From: an uncultured Clostridia bacterium
GTDB taxonomy: Bacteria > Bacillota > Clostridia > Christensenellales > Aristaeellaceae
Direction: 5' to 3'
DNA length: 17,289 nucleotides
Assembly: GCA_947565865.1 (NCBI GenBank)
Contig: CANOHT010000049.1
Location: 1 to 17,289, forward strand
Numbering within the stretch: the stretch's first letter is position 1; each line of letters starts with the position of its first letter. The notes beneath the pieces were generated by a model, which saw nothing but the letters and a program-made list of their open reading frames with translations, searched no databases and was not told the origin of the DNA. A program made the position numbers and the translations under genes. Of this stretch, positions 1 through 5,505 are shown piece by piece.

Positions 1-55
1 GATCCGGCGCCCACCGAGATCTACCCTCTTCCCCTACACGACGCTCTTCCGATCT
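1..55 (+). other. Illumina P5/TruSeq adapter remnant at contig end
   Basis: This stretch matches the 3' part of the Illumina P5/TruSeq universal adapter, including the diagnostic end ACGACGCTCTTCCGATCT. It differs at about four positions, all changed to C, as expected of low-quality reads at a contig end. It is not genomic. True sequence begins at about position 56. T55 may belong to either part. Confidence 0.95.
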
Positions 56-121
56 ATCGGCTTGCGAGCATATTATATCGCAAGCCGATATAGTTGTCAA
101 GCATTATATCGTCGGCCGATA
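55..121. repeat. Three operator-like palindromes, TATCG-N5-CGATA
   Basis: Three 15-bp dyads of the form TATCG-N5-CGATA lie at 55-69 (last two bases differ), 76-90 and 107-121. Their starts are 21 and 31 bp apart, close to two and three helical turns, so bound dimers would lie on the same DNA face. The first and second copies are also reverse complements over 13 bp (55-67 against 78-90). The set brackets and overlaps a consensus promoter, which suggests repressor binding. The regulator is not in the window. A PadR-like factor is only a guess. The leftmost copy abuts adapter sequence, so that arm should be verified. Confidence 0.6.
72..100 (-). promoter_or_regulatory. Consensus sigma-70/SigA promoter reading left, off the contig
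   Basis: On the minus strand, TTGACA (95-100) and TATAAT (72-77) are separated by exactly 17 bp, a 12/12 match to consensus. Transcription would begin at about 65 and run out of the window. One palindrome lies upstream of -35, one overlaps the spacer and -10, and one covers the start site. This is typical of a very strong promoter that needs tight repression. The controlled gene is missing because the contig ends here. Confidence 0.75.
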
Positions 122-625
122 CTATTGATTTTCATTCAATGTCCGCGTAAAGCTTAGCCGGTCTTCGCGCCGGTTTCCCATATCGTAGGCGGCTTCCACA
201 TATTCTGTCAGCTGAAAGCCCAGCTTTGTCAGGATGTGCCTCATCCGATGATTCCCGCGGGTGGTATCCGCCGTCAGCGTTTGAATGCCATAACGCTCCC
301 GGGCCAGCATCATGGCCTGCCGAAGAGCGTCGGTTCCGTAGCCTTTGCCTTTGCAGCTGTCATCAACCATCATGATGCCTATCTCGCAGCGATGGTATAG
401 GCTGTCAATCCGCATCAGTGACAGCATGCCAACGCAGCGCTCACATCCGTCAAAAATGCCGAAGATGGGATACCACTCCCTTCGGCTGAGGTCATAGTCG
501 AAGCAGCGCTCTACATGCTCCCGTTGGTAACGGTAGGGACGGGGATCCATCACTGGGTCAGGAACGTACCGCTGATAGAAATCATGGTATTCATTCCGCG
601 TCATAAGGCGAAGCGTTACGCTCAC
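122..625 (-). CDS. GNAT-family N-acetyltransferase
   Basis: A 167-residue GCN5-related acetyltransferase of the RimJ/RimL-like type, expected to move an acetyl group from acetyl-CoA to an amine. The acetyl-CoA loop is visible as CKGKGYGTDAL (residues 91-101). It is followed by the typical helix and by the NHRMRHILTKLGF segment (residues 125-137), the usual asparagine/glycine-phenylalanine end of the fold. The start chosen is GTG at 625, which overlaps the msrC stop as GTGA and has GGGAGG about 10 nt upstream. An upstream ATG at 670 would overlap msrC by 49 bp, and an internal ATG at about 604 is possible. It is the last gene of the lexA-trhA-msrC transcript. The substrate cannot be read from the sequence. 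Confidence 0.85.
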   Translation of the reverse strand: MSVTLRLMTRNEYHDFYQRYVPDPVMDPRPYRYQREHVERCFDYDLSRREWYPIFGIFDGCERCVGMLSLMRIDSLYHRCEIGIMMVDDSCKGKGYGTDALRQAMMLARERYGIQTLTADTTRGNHRMRHILTKLGFQLTEYVEAAYDMGNRREDRLSFTRTLNENQ

Positions 626-1101
626 AGCACACCATCCTCCCAGCGGAGAGCGCTTGTCAGCAGTTCGCAAAGGCTGCCCAATCCCTTGGCATCCGTCTCG
701 GTGAAGCGATTCAGGATGGGGCTGTCAATATCCATAACGCCGACAAGCTTGCTATGGGCTATGAGAGGCAGCACGATTTCTGAACGGGAAGCGCTATCAC
801 AAGCGATATGGCCGGGAAAAGCGTGAACATCGGGCACCAGCTGGACGGCACGGGCGGCGGCAGCCGTGCCGCAAACGCCTTTGCCAACAGGTATGACCGT
901 GCAGGCGACCTTTCCTTGAAAGGGCCCGAGAATCAACCGATTGCCTCGCAAAAGGTAGAAGCCCGCCCAGTTGATTTGCGGCAGCGCCTCCCACAGCAGA
1001 GCCGCGCAATTAGCCAGGGCAGGCAAGGGCAGGGGACAGCTTCGGATGAGCTCCGACAGCTGGGCCAGTAAAAGCGGATAGGAAACCTTTGGAGCGTTCA
1101 T
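622..1101 (-). CDS. msrC: Free methionine-R-sulfoxide reductase (GAF domain)
   Basis: A 159-residue single GAF-domain protein of the fRMsr (YebR/MsrC) family, which reduces free L-methionine-R-sulfoxide in the cytoplasm using thioredoxin. The family blocks NWAGFYLL, LGPFQGKVAC, GKGVCG and FPGHIACD are intact. The three redox cysteines are C67, C77 and C101, with the same spacing (10 and 24) as C84, C94 and C118 of the E. coli enzyme. Start ATG at 1101 has GAGG eight to nine nt upstream. Earlier in-frame ATGs would run into trhA, whose stop is only ten bases away. The GNAT gene overlaps its end by four bases. Position behind lexA suggests damage- or oxidation-linked expression. Confidence 0.93.
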   Translation of the reverse strand: MNAPKVSYPLLLAQLSELIRSCPLPLPALANCAALLWEALPQINWAGFYLLRGNRLILGPFQGKVACTVIPVGKGVCGTAAAARAVQLVPDVHAFPGHIACDSASRSEIVLPLIAHSKLVGVMDIDSPILNRFTETDAKGLGSLCELLTSALRWEDGVL

Positions 1102-1111
1102 GTTGCTCGCC

Positions 1112-1783
1112 TCACAGCACATAACAATAGATGGAGAAGAAGTGAAGTACCGTCCCTGCCAGACAGAAAAAATGGAAGACGGAGTGGAAATACTTCTTCC
1201 TGGCTCCGATGCCGTACAGCACAGCGCCCACGGTATAGGCCACGCCACCCCAAACCAGCAGCGAGAGCCCCGCGGGCTCCAGGGCCACGGTCATGCGCTG
1301 ATAGGCGAGGACGATCATCCATCCCATCAGCAAATAGCAGGCCACGGAAAGCTTGGCAAATCGCTTCAGGCTGACGGCGTTGAGCGAAATGCCCACAATT
1401 GCCACGCCCCAAATGATGCCGAAGATCCACCAGCCAATGGAATCGCGAAGGGAAACCAACGTGTAGGGCGTATAGGTTCCGGCAATGAGAAGGAAGATGG
1501 TGCAATGGTCAATGACGCGGAAAACGCGCTTGGCCTTGTTAACCTTAAGCGAATGATACAGGCAGGACATCAGGTACAGCAAGGTTACAGTCAAGCCGAA
1601 AACAATGCTGGAAGCCAGCTTGTAGCCGTCGCCCTGGGGGCCGACGCTTTTGACAATACACAGCACCATGGCTGTGATGCCCAGCAGCGCGCCGACGCCG
1701 TGGGAAATGGCGCTGATAAGCTCCTCGCCAAGGGTGTACTTGGGAATGCTGATGCGATGCTTTTGCTGAGGCTGCTGTTCCAA
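1112..1783 (-). CDS. trhA: Hemolysin III / TrhA family membrane protein (PAQR superfamily)
   Basis: A 223-residue polytopic membrane protein with about seven hydrophobic segments, the usual size of bacterial HlyIII/YqfA/TrhA proteins. PAQR signatures are present: the EELISAISHG segment near the N-terminus, SCLYHS, RVIDHCTIFLLIAGTYTP, and the C-terminal H-x4-H...H cluster (YFHSVFHFF...VLHFF), which would hold the metal-binding histidines. Relatives in E. coli are linked to membrane energetics and lipid homeostasis; the hemolysin name is historical. The start is TTG at 1783 with an excellent GGAGG seven nt upstream, and no better ATG fits. It lies 21 bp after lexA and 10 bp before msrC, so it is almost certainly co-transcribed. 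Confidence 0.92.
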   Translation of the reverse strand: MEQQPQQKHRISIPKYTLGEELISAISHGVGALLGITAMVLCIVKSVGPQGDGYKLASSIVFGLTVTLLYLMSCLYHSLKVNKAKRVFRVIDHCTIFLLIAGTYTPYTLVSLRDSIGWWIFGIIWGVAIVGISLNAVSLKRFAKLSVACYLLMGWMIVLAYQRMTVALEPAGLSLLVWGGVAYTVGAVLYGIGARKKYFHSVFHFFCLAGTVLHFFSIYCYVL

Positions 1784-1804
1784 AAAAACACCTCCAATGG
1801 CCGG

Positions 1805-2416
1805 TTATCGAACCAGCCGATACAAAGAAATTACCTTGCCCAGAATGACGACCTCATCCGTATAAATCGGCTCCATCGTATTGTTCTCAGGCTGAAGGCG
1901 GAAGCGGCCGTCCTCCCGATAAAAGCGCTTGACGGTGGCGGAATCGTCGATCATGGCCACCACAATATCGCCGTTGTTGGCCTCGACCTGACGGCGTACC
2001 ACAATATAATCCCCGTCCAGAATGCCGGCCTCAATCATGCTTTCGCCACGAACCAGCAAGATAAAGTGTTCGCCGTCGCCCAGCATAACCTCGGGAATGG
2101 CCACATATTCTTCCAGATTTTCCTCAGCCAGAATAGGCAAGCCCGCCGTCACTCGGCCCACCACAGGCACCGCTGTGGAGTTGTTGCGAACGAAATTGGG
2201 ATCGCCCACAACCTCCATAGCGCGGGGCTTCATGGCGTCGCGATGGAGCAAACCGCGTTTTTCAAGGCGCTGCAAGTGTCCATGAACAGTGGATGTGGAT
2301 TTCAGGCCAACGGCGTTGGCAATTTCGCGCACGGAGGGCGGGTAGCCCTTGGTCTGAATTTCTGATTTGATAAAGTCCAGGATTCGCTGCTGATTATCGC
2401 CGCGAGGACGCTGCAT
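1805..2416 (-). CDS. lexA: SOS-response repressor LexA
   Basis: A 203-residue LexA, close to the 205 residues of B. subtilis. The N-terminal winged helix (about 1-70, with VREIANAVGLKSTSTVHGHL) binds SOS boxes. The C-terminal S24 peptidase domain carries the self-cleavage bond A91-G92 in GRVTAGLP, the nucleophile S126 in RGESM and the general base K163. RecA filaments stimulate cleavage and derepress the regulon. ATG at 2416 follows GGAGG with a 10-nt gap. A perfect SOS box overlaps its own promoter, so it is autoregulated. Three further genes follow on the same strand with gaps of 21 bp or less. Confidence 0.97.
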   Translation of the reverse strand: MQRPRGDNQQRILDFIKSEIQTKGYPPSVREIANAVGLKSTSTVHGHLQRLEKRGLLHRDAMKPRAMEVVGDPNFVRNNSTAVPVVGRVTAGLPILAEENLEEYVAIPEVMLGDGEHFILLVRGESMIEAGILDGDYIVVRRQVEANNGDIVVAMIDDSATVKRFYREDGRFRLQPENNTMEPIYTDEVVILGKVISLYRLVR

Positions 2417-2454
2417 AACGTCGTCGCCTCCTTGTGTTTTTCTTGGGTCAGTTC

Positions 2455-2483
2455 AGTATAGCACGTTTGCTGATAAAAATCAA
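2455..2483 (-). promoter_or_regulatory. lexA promoter
   Basis: On the minus strand, TTGATT (2478-2483), a 17-bp spacer and TATACT (2455-2460), preceded by TG as an extended -10. The start would be near 2448, leaving a leader of about 30 nt before the lexA ribosome-binding site. The -35 overlaps the SOS box. Confidence 0.75.
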
Positions 2484-2494
2484 ACGTTCGTTCG
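2481..2494 (-). promoter_or_regulatory. LexA-binding SOS (Cheo) box
   Basis: The minus strand reads CGAACGAACGTTTG, a full match to the Gram-positive SOS consensus CGAACRNRYGTTYG. It overlaps the -35 of lexA, as expected for autorepression. It lies about 18 bp upstream of the -35 of the divergent eight-cysteine gene, so effects on that gene are possible but less certain. Confidence 0.9.
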
Positions 2495-2511
2495 CCGGAC
2501 GTATCCTGATC

Positions 2512-2539
2512 TTGCATCCCCGCGAAATCGTGCTATAAT
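2512..2539 (+). promoter_or_regulatory. Promoter of the eight-cysteine protein gene
   Basis: TTGCAT (2512-2517), a 16-bp spacer, then TATAAT (2534-2539) with an upstream TG as an extended -10. The predicted start, near 2546, gives a short leader before AGGAG (2557-2561). It is divergent from lexA. Confidence 0.65.
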
Positions 2540-2571
2540 GATGGGAGAAAGGTAAAAGGAGTGAAGAAGCG

Positions 2572-2772
2572 ATGGCCAAGCAGCGGATGTGCGTCCTGGA
2601 GGAAGGCAAAATCTGCGATGGCTGCGGCGAATGCGACCGCTGCGATTTGGATCCCAGCAAAATCTGCGACAACTGCATGAAGTGCGTCAGCGGCGATAAC
2701 GAGTATCGCGCCATCCTGGTGGATGAGATTACCCTGGAGAGCGAGCTTGACGAAGACAAGCCGCGGGATTAA
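2572..2772 (+). CDS. Small eight-cysteine, probably metal-binding protein
   Basis: A 66-residue protein that I do not recognise by name. It has eight cysteines, at 7, 15, 18, 21, 24, 32, 35 and 38. The pattern is CxxCxxCxxC followed by CxxCxxC, and KICDGCGEC and KICDNCMKC form an internal repeat. The tail (about 50-66) is acidic. The spacing would suit two iron-sulfur clusters or zinc sites, but the usual ferredoxin CP ending is missing. Its own extended -10 promoter, AGGAG with a 10-nt gap and ATG at 2572 support it as a real gene. It is divergent from lexA, and its stop shares bases with the stop of the converging recombinase gene. Function unknown. A redox or metal-sensing accessory role is inference only. 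Confidence 0.82.
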   Translation: MAKQRMCVLEEGKICDGCGECDRCDLDPSKICDNCMKCVSGDNEYRAILVDEITLESELDEDKPRD

Positions 2773-3902
2773 GTGACGGGCTGTTCCGGCTTGGCGATCA
2801 TGCCGGCATCCTCCGGCAGTTCGTCCTCAGCGCCAGGCAGCCGGACGTAATCAGCCGCCATGCGCCGTCTGGCGTCCGTCATGTCGGCATAATGCTTACG
2901 GGTGGTATCCACAGAGGAATGGCCCAGCACGTCTGCGACCAGGTAAATATCGCCGGTAGCGTTGTATAGATTGGTCGCAAAGGTGCTGCGGAGCTTGTGC
3001 GGGCTGATGCGCGGCTTCAGCGGCGCGGCTACGGCAGCGTACTTCTTCACCAGCAGCTGCACGGCCCGCTGGGTGATTCTTCTTTTTTGCAGGGAGAGAA
3101 ACAAGGCGTCCTCATGGCCCGGCAAGGGCTCTATTTTATTGCGCTCCTCCATGTACGCTGCCAGCGCAGAAGCGACCTCCGGCGGAAAATACAGCACCAC
3201 TTGATTGCCGCCCTTGCGCGTGACCAAAAAAGCATTTTCTTCCATATTGATGTCGGACAGGTTGATGCCTACACATTCCGAGACGCGGATGCCGGTTCCC
3301 AGGAAGAGGGACAGCATGGCGTAATCCCGACGCGCCGTGAGCCGCTGATAATGGCGCTGATGCTCCGTGAGTCCTTCGCCTGTATCCGCCTGACCCAAAA
3401 TACGAGCCATTTCTTCTGCGCTCAAGCGAACAATGGGCTTTTCATGAATCTTGGGCAGCGGAACCAGCGCCGTCACATTGGAAGGAATTCGTTGATTTTT
3501 GAACAAATAGTCGTAGAAGGATCGAAGGGAGCACAGCTTCCGCTTGATGGCTAGATCGTGGTTAACCAGCGGCTTCACCGGGCGGTCAGCGGCTTCGTCC
3601 TCATCCTTAAAATAGTAGGTGAGGTACTCGATGTATGCCGTCAGGTCGCTTTGCGTCACACGGGCCAGGTCAGCATCCGTCCAATAGATCAGACGCTTTT
3701 CAGAAAAAGCAACGCGCTCAGCCTGAAGAAAATGAAAGAAGGTACGCATGTCAATGGCGTAGGCCAGGCGGGTGAAGGTTCCGGTGGTCACGGCAATGGC
3801 GCGGAGAAAATCGCCGCAGGCCTGCGGTAGCTGACGAATGATTTCACGAATTTGCGTTATGCGCCGTGCGTCAATCTGTTCGCGATACGCTGTTTCAGCC
3901 AT
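2769..3902 (-). CDS. Tyrosine recombinase, XerS-like
   Basis: A 377-residue tyrosine site-specific recombinase. The N-terminal SAM-like DNA-binding domain spans about 15-135. The catalytic domain (about 160-350) shows the complete set R206 (GTGIRVSE), K230 (TRKGG), H302 and R305 (PHKLRSTFA), H328 (LGHSS) and the nucleophile Y338 (KHYADM). The N-terminal half resembles the single-recombinase XerS group in layout. The neighbours are housekeeping genes and no attachment sites or phage genes are seen, so a chromosome-dimer-resolution role is more likely than a mobile element. ATG at 3902 follows GGAGAGG. A 38-bp palindrome begins 29 bp upstream. Assignment to XerS rather than another Xer subgroup is uncertain. 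Confidence 0.85.
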   Translation of the reverse strand: MAETAYREQIDARRITQIREIIRQLPQACGDFLRAIAVTTGTFTRLAYAIDMRTFFHFLQAERVAFSEKRLIYWTDADLARVTQSDLTAYIEYLTYYFKDEDEAADRPVKPLVNHDLAIKRKLCSLRSFYDYLFKNQRIPSNVTALVPLPKIHEKPIVRLSAEEMARILGQADTGEGLTEHQRHYQRLTARRDYAMLSLFLGTGIRVSECVGINLSDINMEENAFLVTRKGGNQVVLYFPPEVASALAAYMEERNKIEPLPGHEDALFLSLQKRRITQRAVQLLVKKYAAVAAPLKPRISPHKLRSTFATNLYNATGDIYLVADVLGHSSVDTTRKHYADMTDARRRMAADYVRLPGAEDELPEDAGMIAKPEQPVT

Positions 3903-3930
3903 AATCCACCTCTCCGTTTAATTTTCGGCC

Positions 3931-3968
3931 ATAACTATTCGTGAAACTGTGGTTTAGCGAATAGTTAT
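3931..3968. repeat. 38-bp near-perfect palindrome beside the xer gene (candidate dif-type site or operator)
   Basis: Arms ATAACTATTCG (3931-3941) and CGAATAGTTAT (3958-3968) are exact inverted copies. The symmetry continues inward through AAAC/GTTT, so 15 of 17 arm positions pair around the 4-bp centre TGTG. No T-tract follows on either strand, which argues against a terminator. Tyrosine recombinases bind inverted arms, and in lactococci and streptococci difSL lies next to xerS. A recombinase target or autoregulatory operator is therefore plausible. Confidence 0.6.
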
Positions 3969-3979
3969 AAAGACTTATG

Positions 3980-4023
3980 GGAAACCGGACAACGGTCGGC
4001 CTCAGCCCCCCTGCCCGGTTTCC
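3980..4023 (-). terminator. Weak inverted repeat after rnhA, doubtful terminator
   Basis: GGAAACCGG (3980-3988) and CCGGTTTCC (4015-4023) can pair as a 9-bp stem with a 26-nt loop directly after the rnhA stop. No clear U-run follows on the minus strand, so termination is doubtful. It may simply attenuate read-through into the recombinase gene. Confidence 0.3.
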
Positions 4024-4024
4024 T

Positions 4025-4510
4025 TCACGCCTCCGCATCCTCCGGCGGCGTGTTGATCCGCCGATATTCCTCAATGGCGCCCCGCGCCAGTTCATCGCAG
4101 CGATTGTTTTCAGGATGATCCGCGTGGCCCTTGACCTTGACAAACGTGACATGATGCTTTTTGGTCTGAGCCAACAGAATGAACCACAAATCCTGGTTCT
4201 CCACGGCTCCCCCGCTGGCGGTTTTCCAGCCTTTGCGCTGCCATCCCTCGATCCAATGATCGTTGAAGGCCTGTACCAAGTAATTGCTGTCGGAGTAAAG
4301 CCTGACATCGCAGGGCTCCTTCAAGGCGCCCAACGCGCTGATGGCGGCGAAAAGCTCCATGCGGTTGTTGGTGGTTCCGGCCATGTAGCCGCTCATTTCC
4401 TTGCGGTGAGGGCCGAATTCCAGGATGGCTCCCCACCCGCCCGGTCCTGGATTGCCCGAGCAGGCGCCGTCCGTATAAATGTTCACTTGCTTGCGCGGCG
4501 CGTTATCCAT
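4025..4510 (-). CDS. rnhA: Ribonuclease HI
   Basis: A 161-residue RNase HI that cuts the RNA strand of RNA-DNA hybrids in the cytoplasm, removing primers and R-loops. The catalytic residues align with the E. coli enzyme: D14 in YTDGACSGNPGPGG, E52 in NRMEL, D74 in YSDSNY, H129 in KGHADHPENN and D139 in NRCDELA. The basic handle region (about 85-103, DHWIEGWQRKGWK) is present. The chosen ATG at 4510 has GAGGGAG nine nt upstream. A GTG one codon earlier is the alternative. It lies 57 bp downstream of proC and is probably expressed from the proC promoter. Confidence 0.96.
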   Translation of the reverse strand: MDNAPRKQVNIYTDGACSGNPGPGGWGAILEFGPHRKEMSGYMAGTTNNRMELFAAISALGALKEPCDVRLYSDSNYLVQAFNDHWIEGWQRKGWKTASGGAVENQDLWFILLAQTKKHHVTFVKVKGHADHPENNRCDELARGAIEEYRRINTPPEDAEA

Positions 4511-4567
4511 CACTCAAAACTCCCTCGCTGCTTTCAGGATGATTACGTTAGGGACATACATGACGCT

Positions 4568-5380
4568 TTATCGGGACATCTGACGGGATTTTTCCGCGCA
4601 GGCCCCCATAGCGTCCATGATGGCGGCACGGAAACCCTTGCGTTCCAGCTCTTCCACGGCTTCGATGGTGGTCCCACCGGGCGAACAGACCGCGTCCTTC
4701 AGGCTGGCCGGATGGGTGCCGGATTGCAGAACCATCAGCGCGCTGCCCAGCACGGACTGCGCTGCCATTTCGTAGGCGCAGGAACGCGGCAATCCTTCCT
4801 TGACGCCCGCGTCCGCCATGGCCTCCAGCATCATGAACACATAAGCGGGGCTAGAACCGCTTATGGCAATTACGCCGTCAAAAAGGCGCTCCGGCAGAAT
4901 GACCGTGCGGCCCACGGCGTCAAAAATACCCTTGGCAAAGGCAAAATCTTCCTTGGAAAAGTTGGAGTCATCGCATAATGCGGTCATGCCCTCGCCCACC
5001 ATGGCGGGCGTATTCGGCATCACCCGCAGGTAGGTCGCGCCCGTTCCCTGCAGAGCGTCCTCCAGCATGGACACCGTCCATCCCGCGGCAATGGAGATAA
5101 CGGCCTTTCCTGCCAGACTGCCGCCGATTTCCGCCAGCACTCCGGCCAAATAGTGAGGTTTGATGGCCAGAATGACCATGTCCGACTGCTCCACCAGATC
5201 CACGGCGGCTTCGCAGAAGGTAACGCTGGGCATCTCCTGGGACAGCTCCTCCAGCTTGCGCCGACTGGTATCGCATACCGCGACCTGACTGGCCTTGACA
5301 TAGCCCGCGTCCAGCATCCCTCGAAGAATCGCGCTCCCCATGTTGCCCGCGCCGATCAATCCTATCCGCTTCGCCGCCAT
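4568..5380 (-). CDS. proC: Pyrroline-5-carboxylate reductase
   Basis: A 270-residue ProC, catalysing NAD(P)H reduction of 1-pyrroline-5-carboxylate to L-proline, the last step of proline synthesis. The Rossmann fingerprint is GLIGAGNMGSAILRG near the N-terminus. ILAIKPHYL is the typical second block. The C-terminal dimerisation domain carries ISGSSPAYVFMMLEAMADAG and SPGGTTIEAVEELE. Start ATG at 5380 follows GGGGAGG with an 8-nt gap and sits just below its own promoter. Earlier ATGs lie in or upstream of that promoter. It is the first gene of a probable proC-rnhA-xer transcript. Confidence 0.96.
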   Translation of the reverse strand: MAAKRIGLIGAGNMGSAILRGMLDAGYVKASQVAVCDTSRRKLEELSQEMPSVTFCEAAVDLVEQSDMVILAIKPHYLAGVLAEIGGSLAGKAVISIAAGWTVSMLEDALQGTGATYLRVMPNTPAMVGEGMTALCDDSNFSKEDFAFAKGIFDAVGRTVILPERLFDGVIAISGSSPAYVFMMLEAMADAGVKEGLPRSCAYEMAAQSVLGSALMVLQSGTHPASLKDAVCSPGGTTIEAVEELERKGFRAAIMDAMGACAEKSRQMSR

Positions 5381-5408
5381 TATCCACGCCTCCCCTTTTA
5401 TGCCCTTC

Positions 5409-5436
5409 ATTATACCATATTTCAGCCGCCGCGCAA
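5409..5436 (-). promoter_or_regulatory. proC promoter
   Basis: On the minus strand, TTGCGC (5431-5436), a 16-bp spacer and a consensus TATAAT (5409-5414) preceded by TG. The expected start, near 5402, gives a leader of about 20 nt. It lies immediately after the hslU terminator hairpin. Confidence 0.65.
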
Positions 5437-5463
5437 GGCAGCAAACAAAATTTATCCTTTGCG

Positions 5464-5505
5464 GGCACAAGGGCCGTCTGTTCGCTGTCAGACGGCCCTT
5501 GTGCC
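5464..5505 (-). terminator. Hairpin terminator after hslU
   Basis: A perfect 17-bp inverted repeat (5464-5480 and 5489-5505) with an 8-nt loop begins right after the hslU stop. The downstream U-tract on the minus strand is poor: only AAATTTTG, about 12 nt away. The stem strength and position between hslU and the proC promoter favour an operon end or 3' stabiliser. Confidence 0.7.

Noticed and set aside
55..90. Inverted repeat at the left end as a terminator for the lexA operon
   Set aside because: No T-tract follows. The repeat coincides with a consensus promoter and further dyads, so an operator is the better reading.
1100..2365. A 421-codon plus-strand frame across trhA and lexA
   Set aside because: It is antisense to two clear genes and has a composition (His, Asn, Gln-rich) typical of reverse-strand shadows.
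2769..3902. Tyrosine recombinase as the integrase of a prophage or integrative element
   Set aside because: Its neighbours are lexA, rnhA and proC. No att repeats, tRNA gene, excisionase or phage genes are present, and base composition matches the surroundings.
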